Assembly (NCBI GenBank): GCA_037962975.1
Contig: CM075673.1
Location: forward strand, 147,208,667-147,272,666
DNA from: Clitoria ternatea
Taxonomy: Eukaryota > Streptophyta > Magnoliopsida > Fabales > Fabaceae
Direction: 5' to 3'
Length of the DNA stretch: 64,000 nt
The position numbers were made by a program, and so were the translations under genes. Below are positions 38,425 to 50,400 of the stretch, in pieces. The notes under the pieces were generated by a model. That model did no database searches and was not told the origin of the DNA. It saw only the letters and a list, made by a program, of their open reading frames with translations. How positions within the stretch are numbered: position 1 is the stretch's first letter; every line of letters begins with the position of its first letter.

Positions 38425-41400
38425 GTATAAAGCATATAGATCCAAGAAGATTTCTTTATATACACACAAGCACAAAACTATACATGCTTAAACTCAACGC
38501 AAGATCAAATTTTGTTATACTCCATCATCTTAAAATCAATTGTCATTAAGTGAAGTTTCCCAATAGTATATAAACCATAGTAGTACCATACTCTGGTAAT
38601 TGTGACAAGCATTGTGGGACTTTCAGCAGATTTTATTACAATAATAATAATATTGTTAGAATATTGTAAATATATTAGAATTGATTAAATTGATTATATA
38701 TGATTTGTATTATGATCTTGTATTTATTACTGCTTCATTATAAATATACTACTCCACTGTGTATTCAAACACAAAGATATTCATCCAATTGTCTTTCTCT
38801 TGAACATGATATCTAGAGCCTAACGAGAAGCAACCCTAATCTGTGTTTTACCCAGTAGACCAATGCTCACCGGTGAAATTTTTTTTTCAAAACCTGTGTT
38901 TCATCTCCAGGTTTTTCGATCCCTCTTTCTCTTTGGTCGTGTGTTCCTTCCGACTACCCTTTCGCTATATGTTTTTTTTTTTTGCTCTCCTCCAGAATGG
39001 TAAATATTGTGTAGCCACAGACTATGACCACACCTACTTACGACGATTTTCTTCAGTGGTGTAAGGAGTGCAAGATTTCAGGTTCCATGGCTTCTGTAGT
39101 GCAAACGGATAATTCTTTTATTGGTATTTCTCACTCTTGGTTCTTGGGTCCTTCACCCTAGGACCACTGATCATATTACCGATAACAAGTCCTTATTCTC
39201 TACCCTTTCTAGCTCTACTTCTTTACCTTCCATTACTATGGCTAATGGATGTCAAACTCAATCTCAAGGTCTTGGTATTGTTCACCCCCTTCCTTCTTTA
39301 TCTGTTGGCAATGTTCTTTATGTGCCTGGGTCTCCCTTTAATTTATTATCCATTAGTCGTTTGACTCGCTCTCTTGATTGCATTGTCTCATTTACTAAAG
39401 ACTCTGTTTTCATCCAGAATCGAAGTTCGGGGCGGATGATTGCCGCCAGATGTAAGTCACATGGGCTTTATCAACTTCAACCTTCAGCACATGTGGGGTC
39501 GGCAGTTGATTTTAGTCTCCTCCATGCTCGGTTGGGTCATCCAAGTCTTCACAAATTGTAAATAATGGTGCCCACACTTCCCAAGTTGTCTACATTATCT
39601 TGTGAGTCGTGTTAACTAGGTAAACATAGTCGTACTTCTTTTAATAATCGAGTCTCAGGTCGTGTGAAGTCTCCATTTAGCTTAGTCCATTCTGATATTT
39701 GGGGTCCATGTCTTACCGTGTCTAATTTAGGATATCAATATTTTGGTACCTTTATTGATGATTACTCTAGGTGTACTTTGTTATTTTTAATGAAGAATCG
39801 TCCTGAGTTGTTTTTAATTTTTCAAAATTTTTGCAATGAAATTAAAACCAAGTTTAGTGTTCCTATACGGACCTTGCGTAGTGATAATGCCCGTGAGTAT
39901 TTATCTAATTCCTTTCAATCATTTATGACTTCTCATAGGATTTTACATCAAACATCTTGTGCTAATACTCCTCAACAGAATGGAATTGCAGAAAGAAAAA
40001 ATCGCCATCTTGTGGAAACAACTCGGACACTTCTTTTACATGGTAATATTCCTCATCGGTTTTGGGGGGATGTTGTCCTTACAGCTTGTTATTTAATTAA
40101 TCGCTGCCCTCCTCCGTTCTTGGTAATTAGGTACCCCACTCTATCTTGTTTCCTCACCAGTCTTTATATTCTTTACCACCTCGTGTTTTTGGTTCTTGTT
40201 TTGTCCACAACCCTGACACGGACATTGATAAACTCTTCGCCCGAGCAACTAAATGTGTGTTTCTTGGTTATACAAGGTCTCAAAAAGGTTATAAATATTA
40301 CTGTCCTAGCCTTAATAGTTACTTTGTTTCCACTGATGTTACCTTTTTTGAGTCTAGTCCATATTTTACAATTCCTACTGTGGAGAACTCTGTGTCTAGT
40401 CATACTTCTTGTGGCCTTGTTTCTATTTCTCCCATGCAGGTTATATATCAGTCTCTTGTGGTCACCGATATTTCGACCGATCCACCCTGTCCTCTTTAGG
40501 TATATCAACGTCGGTCCCGTCCTACTTGGAGATTCACCTAATGAAGTCTCATCTGACTTACCTTTGGAGCCAACTCCTCCATCTCTTTCGGCTCCGTCCT
40601 CCGATCGAGGAAGACGACAAGCCATGATTGAGGAAATGAGTGCACTTCAAAGCAGTGGAACTTGGGATCTTGTTCCTCTTCCTTTCGGTAAGACAGTAGT
40701 CGGATGTAGGTGGGTCTACACTATTAAAATTGGTCCAGATGGTTTTGTTGATCGCTTGAAAGCTCGCTTGGCAGCCAAAGGCTATACTTTGATTTTTGGC
40801 CTTGATTATGGTGATACTTTCTCCCCGATGGCTAAGATGGCCTTTGTACGTGTATTTCTCTCCATCGCTGCCATTCGTCATTGGCCTCTTTTCCAGTTAG
40901 ACATCAAGAATGCCTTCCTCCATGGTGATCTGACGGAAGAAGTCTATATGGAGCAACCACCTGGTTTGTCAGCCTCGAAAGTCCCTGTATGGTCTTAAAC
41001 AGTCCCCAAAAGCATGGTTTGGTAGATTCAGCACTGTCGTAAAAGAATTTGGCATGACTCAGAGTGAGGCGGATCATTCTGTTTTTTATCGCCATTCTAC
41101 CTCTGGGTGTATTTACTTGGTTGTGTATGTTGATAACATTGTCATCACAGGTAGGGATCATACTGACATTGTTCTTTTAAAACAACACTTGCATCATCAC
41201 TTCCAGACAAAGGATCTTGGAAGGCTTTGTGACTTCTTAGGAATAGAGGTGGCACAATCTAGATTAGGTGTTGTGATTTCTCAATGAAAGTACGCGATGT
41301 ATATTTTGGAGGAGATTAGCTTGATGGGGACCAAATCGGTAGATACTCCCATTGATCTCAACACTAAGCTTATGCCAGAACAGGGGAGCCTCTCTCAGAT

Positions 41401-44400
41401 CCAGAGATATAGAAGACTAGTTGGAAAGCTAAATTACCTTACTATCATACGTCATGACATTTCCTTTGCTGTCAGTGTAGTAAGTCAATTTCTCAACTCC
41501 CCTTGTGAAGGTCACTGGGATGTAGTAAAATATATCAAAGGGGCACCGGGTAAAGGGCTCTTGTATGAAGACAAGGGTCATACTCGAATAACTAGATACT
41601 CAGATGCTAACTGGGCAAGATCTCCTATTGACAGAAGGTCTACAACAGGCTATTGTGTCTTCCTTTGGGATAACTTGGTTTCATGGAAAAGTAAAAAGCA
41701 AAATATTGTAGCCCAGTCAAGTGCAGAAGCGGAGTACCGAGCCATGGCTTTGGCTACATGTGAGCTCATATGGCTCAAACATTTGCTAGAAGAACTAAAA
41801 TTTGGGGAAACTACATCAATGACACTCATTTGTGACAATTAAGTTGCATTGCACATTTCTTATAATCCGATGTTTCATGAAAGAACCAAACACATTGAAG
41901 TAGACTGCAACTTCATCAGAGAGAAGATTGTATCAGGGGACATTGTTACGAAATTTGTAAATTCTAATGATAATAGGTAGATGTTCTCACGAAGTCTCTT
42001 ATGGGTCCTCGTATTAAATACTTATGTGACAAGCTTGATGCATATGATTTATATACTCCAGTTTGAGGGGGAGTGTTAGAATATTGTAAATATATTAGAA
42101 TTGATTAGATTGATTGTATAAGATTTGTATTATGATCTTGTATTTATTACTGCTTTATTATAAATATACTACTCTGTTGTGTATTCAAACACACGGATAT
42201 TCATCCAATTGTCTCTCGGTTTCCTTCTCTTGAACAAATATAAATATATAATGTGGTTTAGTTTTAAATTTTATTTTAGGAAAATCAAGCTGAACATAAC
42301 TTGGTCAACTTTGTTCCAATTTCAACCACCAAGAAAGCCCTTGAGTTCGATAAGGTAAGCCTCCTTAAACTGATACCTCTGGCCTTGTCTACCAACAATA
42401 AAATCATAAACTAAGAACCCTGATAATACAATCATAAACCTTAACTAAACAAGTAAATAAGCCAATCTACATCATCACTATAGAGCATCTGACTCTATGT
42501 TGTCAAGTGAGAACTGGTCAAACTTGCTGAATAGAAACTCTGTTTCTAGGAAGGTTATCAAATTAGGATACAAATCTTGAATTGAAAGGGCTATTTTCTA
42601 AATCGTGAATTGTATCATGTAAGATTCATAAACTAATTATAAATAGCATATAAAGCGAACAAACCATATAAAAGCACAAATTCACAATTTTTAAGATGTC
42701 GAGATAAGTCTCACGTTGGTTAGAAATATAACCAGTGTGGCAACCCTTAACTCATGAGCTAGCAATAAAAAATCAAAAAAGAGAAGCGGTCAGTTGGTGG
42801 CGGCAGAGTATAGCAACGACAGAAGAAAACCCAGAAAAATAGGGTTTTTTTTCTCCTTGTTTCTCTTAAATAAGTTACAGGCAGTAGTGGAGGGTGACTT
42901 TCGGCTCTTTCTGTGTGTGATAGAACCATTTTTTTGGAAAAAAGTGGGGGCTTCTAAACGTTTTTCAGAACCGGGTAGTGTGGACCCAACCTATTTTGGT
43001 GTGCAGCCGTGTCTCCGGCTGCTTGTTTCAAAATCATGAGATATACCAGCAACTCCGGAGTCATGCTATACATGCCCGATACACACGATTCACATCCGAT
43101 TCTGTCACACACAAAAAACACCATGCATTATGCATTGTTTGCTTACTAAATCGCATTGTATTGCGATTCATGCAATACTAACTACCATGGTTTTTAGGCT
43201 TGTTTTGCCATCTACGGCCCTAATCAAGAACTAAACTTGAAAATAACTGGTTCACTAGTCAAGTCAGCCAGTCCAGGCAAGTTTTTTCAAGCATTGCTCA
43301 GATTGCTCAAAATAGATAGCATTGACATGAATATAAAAGATAAGTTAAAAGTAGTCAAGTTTGAAAGATACCTGCAGATAGAACCTCTTGACATCATCAA
43401 CACCATCAAGATTATCTATTTTTTGTGCCATTTGTTTATCTCCAAGTGTAACAACTGCCAGTGACTGCCAACCACACAGAACCAATTCATACTTGAGTTA
43501 AGATAGAAAAATAGAAAGTTATTTACAGTTTTTACTGATCGTAGTACACCAAATTGCCAAAATGAGGCAACATGGAAGACTTGTACCAGACCCAAAATTG
43601 ATGTGAAGAAACATGTTGTTATGGACCAAGCTCAACTCCCCTCAAAAACTAGATTGAGATTGGAGGCAATGTTTGTAAACTCAGACCAATGATTGAATCA
43701 ATAAAGGCATAAGTTCAAGATTCAATGGTTTAACCCTGGTTGGACTAAGATTGAACCAATGATAGTTAAATATATATTTTTAATATTATATGATTTATGC
43801 ATAATGAAATACTCCATCCATTTCAAAATATAAGGGACAAAAACTTGAATTATTTTGTTTGAAAATATGAGATAAATTATTTTCTGGTGTACTAAATGAA
43901 TAATACTTTTATACCCCTAATTTATTACAAGTGTATATATACAAGACAAACATTTTGTTAGAGTTACATAAATATAGTAACCGTACATATTATAATTAAT
44001 TAAATTGATTCCATCTTTATGTAATTAGTCTTAAATTAGAAAATTATATATTCTATAATTATGTACAATTTTCTACAAATGCAAAAGCTCCAACGTGATC
44101 ACAACACAAGAAATTCATATATTCTCTCGTTTCTCTCTCTCAACATGGTAATTCAAACCTAACGAGAGTTTTTCTTTTCTAGTGATCCGCTGCGAGCCAC
44201 TACTCACTGTAAAATCTTTTTCAAAATCCTAAATCTCTCCGGGGTTCCGAAACCCTTCGTCTGTCTTTGCCTGGTCATTGCATGCTACCACCACCACCTT
44301 TGCCCGTCTTTTCCGATTGGCAACCCACCTAATAGAACCGCCTCTCCACGGTCGGCAAAACCCCGCCGGCCTCTCCCTCATTTGAGATGGCACGCGCCCA

Positions 44401-47400
44401 CACAGCTTTTCTCCACGAGCTGCCCCATGTAGCCGCGCGTGGCATCTCTCTTGGGTTTTGATCGCCTCTCCTTCCTCTACCTCAATCTCTGGTCTCACTT
44501 TCTCATTTGGCCACCGTTTTCTCAAGAAATTTGCCCTTCTTCACTGCTACCCACTGATTTTCTCTCTCCTCCAACACACCCATGGCCACCCACAATACCT
44601 CTAACACCGATACATTTGGGCAACTCTGTCACTGCCCTGCTCAATTCTGAGTCCCTAGATGAAAAGAACTATTTCTCTTTGGCCTCAATGATTGAAATTT
44701 GGCTTATTAGGTAAGGGCATGATACACACCTCACCATGTCAAAAACAGATGTCCTGGTGGCTAAACATCCTCAGTGGAAGAAGGTTGATGCTCAATTGTA
44801 TTCCATCATTCGGGCCACCATTACTCCATCACTTTGTGATTAATTTCGTGGACACAAATCTTGTAAAGCAATTTAGGACCATGCTAAGCAAATGTTCACC
44901 AACAATATTCATCGGCTATACTAGATTGAAGAAGACCTCATCACCACCTTTGGTTCTTGTCAGTATAAGGGCCCTGTGTCTAGCTACTCAACTTGTCAAC
45001 CGCCAGAAGTTCATCTTGTCCCTCGCCTTGTATGGTGTGCCTAATGAGTATTCCTCTATTCGTGATCATATGCGTTTATACTCATTTGAGTTGACCTTCC
45101 TAATAGTCATTTCTTGTGTTGTTTTGCTCTATCTAAGATGTATATAGATTTACTTTTTTTTTTATCTAATATCATTTCCATTAGGACTCTTTTAGGACCA
45201 TGTAATTACTTTCATTATGTTAATAACATCCATTTGCATGAGGGTTTATATAGGGAGCTAGTTACATCTTTACATGCCATGACCATAATAGCCACTAGTT
45301 TAAACTCCATAACACAATATGATCCTCTTAGGGCATTACATCCAATGACTATTCATGATATTCCCATGTTTTATGTTACACCCCATGTTTTTACAACCAT
45401 GTCATCTACATATCCTTTAGGCATACCACACATCAGATCATCCATAGGGTTATTAGGATGCCTCATAGCTTTGTCTGTGCATTTCTTTGGACCATCTCAT
45501 TTTATTTTTTTATGATATTTGTGTTTTAATTCTTTTAAGGGTCATAAGGTTAGTATTTGATCATGGTTGATTTCTTTCTATTAAACAAATAAATCATTTT
45601 TTACTGTTTGTTCATTTTTCTTTATCATAATGTGAACTTATTGTTTCTCCTCCTAATTGTAGGAACTCATATCTTGGATTTGAGGACAAATCCTCTTGAA
45701 GAGCGGAGCATGATGAGGATCCAGTCTCCATATGTTTTCATGTCTTGGATTTAATAAAATTGTTATAAAAATAATTCTAGGACTTTATTTGGGCCAATTT
45801 TGGGCTTTGTATGCTGTTTTGGGCCTTATGGCCATAGTTTTTCTTTGGGCCATTTTTTTTAGATTTTGGGCATTGGGTGAGGTTTTTACAAGCTCACCCT
45901 AGCCAATTCCAAAAATTAGGCGTTATGAGCTATTAAAGAGTCCCACATTAACTAGAGATATGATCAATCAAAAGTATATAAGGTAGAAATTAATCCTCAT
46001 CCAATAAGCTAGCTTTTAAGATTGAATTAGGCCCAATACTCAAAATTTAAGATGCAGAGCCTATCCTAGATCCATTGTTTAGTCACTCATGATGTCCACG
46101 TTCCATTCCTAAGTATGGGGGTGTTCTATAAGTCCCACGGGCCCTCGTATTCATCCACACTCCATTCATGAGCGCGAAGGGGTGTGTTAATAAGTCTTGT
46201 GGGCCACCCGTATCCATCCATGATCCATTCTTGAGTGTGCGGGGGAGTGTTAATAAGTCTCGTGGGCCACCCTTATTCATCCACGCTCCATTCCTGAGTG
46301 TGAGAGGGTATGTTAAATAGTCCCACATTGACCAGAAATATGGTCAATCAAAAGTATATAAGGTGGAGAGAGTAATTTTCATCCTATGAGCTAGCTTTCA
46401 GGATTGAGTAAGGCTCAATACCCAAAATTCAAGAGGAGCTATAAATAGGTGAACTCACATGTAAAAGTTAACTTTGAATTCATTTGTGAACTTTTTATTG
46501 AGAAGTTGAGAATTATCTCTCTCTAGACTCTTTCAAGTGCTTAGCACTTCTCTCTTCTTATCCTTTGGATCTCCTCCTTAGGTGGAGGAGCAACATTGGC
46601 TTATCTCCTCTAGGAGTGGCACCAAAACACTCCACACTTCCTTCCATTCCATTCCTCCTAAATCCTCTTTCAATCCATGCTCCTATGCTTCATATCTGGA
46701 GTGCATATTCCATTTTTCCTCATCATATAGCACGAGTCCAGCATTGTACTAGTTCCTATTTTGGTCTCAAAGAAAAGAAATATTGCAAAGCTAAAAGATC
46801 TATTAGAGAAGGCAAAGCTAGATCCATCGCTTTTTGAAGGAATTCCTACATCACTACCATTCATCACTGCCCTCTTTACCAGTTGGACATTTCAAATGCT
46901 TTCCTTCATGGTGATCTACTTAAGGAGGTCAACATAGAGCAACCTTCCTGCTTTGTTGCTTAAGGGAAGTCTTCTAGATTTGTTTGTCGACTGTGAAAAT
47001 CCCCATACGGTCTCAACAAATTCAATACAATGATTCACGAGTTTGACATGAATTGAAGTGAGACTAATCACTCTGTATTGTGCGATATGTCTAAAGAGCT
47101 CCGGGAAATGGTCTGTTATACGAAGACAGACGACATAGTCGAGTTGTGGGTTACTTTAATGCTGATTGGGCATGTCCTCCTGTTGATAGGTCTACTTGCG
47201 AGTATTATGTCTTTGTCAAGGGTAATTTTGTTTCTTGAAAAAGCAAGAAGCAGAGTGTTGCAGTCAAGTCCACTACAGTGGTAGGGTACTATACTATGGC
47301 TATAGCCTGTAAAGGTTCCACATATGTCACTTATCTGTGATAATCAAGTTGTCATGCATATTTCCTTGAATCTAGTTTTCTATGAGAGGACGAAGCATAT

Positions 47401-50400
47401 TCAAGTTGACTGTCATTTTGTCAAAGAGAAAGTGTATGAGTGGATAGAACATTCTGTTCAGTTTAACCTTTGATCACATCCAACTATTAACGCAAATAAC
47501 GAATCAACAATCGCTTTGATAAAAAGAACATATTCAGAGATGGATCTACCGCTGAGCGAAGTCTTGCGAAGTTCAAAACAAAGTTGTCGTGCTTTGGCTT
47601 GGGTCAGAGAGTGGAAGTGAGAGTAAACATGATCCCATAGTTTATAGGAGTGAACACATCCGATCATGCGAGAAAGGATGGGAGCATGGACGGACAACTA
47701 AAGCCGAGGACAGAAGTTTGGCTCTAGCCACTCAAGAGTCTATAGATTCAGTCTCTCCTCTCAGAACTGCATGTTCCCTTCTCTACCCTAACAGTTCTGT
47801 GCGACAATCAAAGCACTGTGGCTCTCTCTCAAAACCCAGTTCTACACTCCAGAACCAAGCATCTAGAGCTTGATCTCTTCTTTGTCAGGGAAAATGTTCT
47901 TCAAAAGCAACTGCAGGTTGAGCATATTCCATCTTCTTCCCAAATAGCAGATGCTCTCACCAAGTCTCTTTCACCTACTAGATTCTGTGACTTTAGATCC
48001 AAGCTTCAAGTATGTCTCTCTTCCAGCTTCATCCCCACTTGAGCTGATAGGGGAGTGTATCAATGTATACAACATTCTGTTCAATTTAACATTTAATATA
48101 CTTTGTTTTTGTCTTCTTTGTAAGTCAGTTACACGGACAGCTGTCCATATGTAACACATAGCTGGCTCCTCTGTTTAAATATAGAGTGCCTAGCCTTTGT
48201 ACCTTCACCTTTACATAAATACATAATTCTTCTCAAATTTCTTTCTCTCTCTATGTCTAAGATTCTCTCAACCTAATAGAAAGTCATGTCTGGTGAAATA
48301 TCCACTAGTTTTGTTAACTTTAATGATCAATTAGTGGATATTATCATCAAATCTCTAAGAGGTCCCCAAATTGACTACATATGTTAGAAGCTTAGTTCAT
48401 ATGACCTATATGCTCCAACTTGAGGGGGGATGTTAGAGTTACTTAAATATAGTAACATACATATTAGGATTTATCAGATTGATTTCATCTTTATGTAATT
48501 AGTCTTAAATTAGGAAATTGTATATTATGTAACTATGTACAATTCTCTATAAATGTCAAGGCTCTAATGTGATCACAACACACGGAATTTATATGTTCTC
48601 TCGTTTCTCTCTCTCAACACATTTATTACTATTTACGGGTATATTTGGAAAAAACAAATTTATGATATGTCAATGAAAATAGATGTTTCTCCTTGATTTT
48701 GGTCAATTATACCTTATATTTTGAAATGGAGAGAGTATAAAGGTAAGAAAATTTTGAAGTTAATATTAAAGGATTATATTACAAGTTTTATAAGATAAAA
48801 AATTTATAAAAAATAGTTAAATAATAGTAAATCAAAATATGATTTTTTATCATAAAAATAACATGACCATTTGTTCTTGTTTCTTGACCAGATTGACTTC
48901 TTTTTTCTCTGGTACTTTCATGAGTTGACTAGACCCAGGACTTAATTGGTTTACCTAGTTTTCAATAGAACTGGTAGGTCTAATTTTCTTAACATTGATT
49001 GAAGGGTTGCCACAAATCTTATAAGAAGTATTTATGCTTTATTCTTAGTCAATAAGAGACATCTTACCATATGCTCAAGACTAAATATATGGAGCGTAAA
49101 GTCTACAAAACTAAATGTTTTTGCGTAGCCTAACAAAGCTAGTCAAACTCTAATGAGGATCCAATCTAGTGTAGGACTTAGGTCCTTTTGTTAGGGTCCT
49201 CTTAAGGTCACTTTCCTTTGGAATTGTTTTAGGATTATATTTTAAGGTCTGAGAATTATCAATAGGCTTAAAAACTTTTTTTAATTGTAATTTTAGTTAG
49301 GCCTCGCATGGGCTTTAGAGTTTTGGGCCTTACATGATTTTATTTTTGTGTTTTGGCCACTTTTGGGCCAGGTTTTGGGGCTAGCTTTATTTTGAGCAAA
49401 AATACACTCTACCATAAGTTAGTTAGCTCATTTATAGTTAGCTTGTCTTTAAATAAGGCTAGGGTTTCAATTTGTAGATAACTTTAGTCATTTGAACGAT
49501 TTTGAGAATTTTAATGAGAAGTTTATCTCTCTATATTCAAAAGTTGCTTAAAACTCTCAAGCATGTTTCAATCTTTGGAGCACCAGCAAAGTGGTAAACA
49601 ATCCTTTGGCTTATCTCTTTAGAGAGTGGTGCTACTTTGCTCTCCAAATCTCTTCCATTTTCCCTTTTCTTAGTTTTGCTAAGGATTTCACCTATACATT
49701 ACACTACATTTTTTGCCAAAGCAGCTAACATAGAGGAGATAATGGAAAAAAATGCTTGAAGATCAAGGAATTAATCCAAGATAGATCCACATCTCAAGTT
49801 GCACAAGAAGCCTACATCAGACTCTAATACAGTATTAGAAATGGAACAAACTTAACTCCTCCCAAAACTTAGCTCAACAGAGAAGGGTTGTCACAAATCC
49901 TATAAAGAGTATTCAAGTCTTAATTTTAATCAATGTGGGACATTACAACAATGAAATGAAATGCATAAACTAGAAAACAAAATAGAAGTTGACACAAACC
50001 TGCGTCTCGCCTCTTGTAAAAAGAGCACTTCCATGTGCCCTGGGTAATAGGCTACACCTAGTGTTGATTGGACGTATTCCATCAGGTGTCCGCCCATCGC
50101 TTCTTTTCCCTCCCTATCAAACACAAGAAATCAATAAAAATAATATATTGAATTTGGTAATTCATCAGACACTATCAAATGCAAACTCATAGCAACAGCA
50201 TTCTGCTTTTTGGAGGATGCCAACAACATCCACATAAATAAAAACAGTTTTATTAGCCCATCCCTTACAACCACTGCAGGTAGGTTTATCTGCAATTCTA
50301 GCATCCAAATAAACGTTTACTGTAAAATTTAAGTATTCAGCTTAACTCAGTCTTAAAAGCTAGCTCATAGGATGAGAATTAATATCACCTTATATATTTT

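Larger units (their letters stand above)
38654..42236 (+). mobile_element. Ty1/copia element E, gag-deleted
   Basis: LTRs 38654-38806 and 42074-42236; target duplication AATAT (38649-38653 and 42237-42241). Primer-binding site TGATATCTAGAGCCTA at 38807-38822; polypurine tract TTGAGGGGGAG before the 3' LTR. The leader passes directly into the segment just upstream of protease, so gag is gone. Protease, integrase, reverse transcriptase and RNase H follow with shifts and active-site changes. The LTRs differ by a 10-bp indel and about ten substitutions. Closely related to copia A and F; antisense to PNP1. Confidence 0.94.
45099..46853 (+). mobile_element. Gypsy remnant: 3' interior and LTR
   Basis: 45099-45710 is non-coding 3' interior ending in GAGGACAAATCCTCTTGAAG, a typical gypsy pol end before the polypurine tract. 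The LTR 45711-46853 runs from TGATGAGGATCC to CCTACATCA, interrupted by a TRIM at 45932-46435. The same LTR family occurs as a solo LTR at 49151-49819. No 5' LTR or pol. The left border cuts straight into copia G gag. Confidence 0.65.
45711..46853 (+). repeat. Gypsy LTR (with nested TRIM)
   Basis: TGATGAGGATCCAGTC start and CCTACATCA end; shares TTGGGCC words, a TTGAGAATTWT segment and GGAGCAMCA motif with 49151-49819. About 640 bp without the TRIM. Confidence 0.68.
47433..48278 (+). mobile_element. Copia element H, internally deleted and rearranged
   Basis: 846 bp nested in RNase H of copia G with target duplication GAAAG (47428-47432 and 48279-48283). 3' LTR 48056-48278 (TGTATCAATGTATACAACAT ... 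CAACCTAATA). Only about 40 bp of the 5' LTR remains (TGTATGAGTGGATAGAACAT). Inside are a gag fragment on the minus strand and an RNase H fragment on the plus strand, so the interior is inverted at about 47697. Confidence 0.82.
43956..48619 (+). mobile_element. Ty1/copia element G, highly degraded, with nested insertions
   Basis: LTRs 43956-44145 and 48431-48619; target duplication CATTT (43951-43955 and 48620-48624). Primer-binding region TGGTAATTCAAACCTAACG; polypurine tract TTGAGGGGGG. Only a decayed gag start, reverse transcriptase and RNase H pieces are its own. 45100-46853 is a gypsy remnant and 47433-48278 a nested copia (H). The whole sits inside a Stowaway MITE in a PNP1 intron, antisense to the gene. 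Confidence 0.92.

Noticed and set aside
39664..40998. 444-codon frame as an intact integrase/reverse transcriptase
   Set aside because: The middle third is out of frame relative to related copies, and flanking protease and RT catalytic residues are lost.
45114..45515. 133-residue plus-strand frame as a gene
   Set aside because: Lies in the non-coding 3' interior of a gypsy remnant; hydrophobic, without known motifs.
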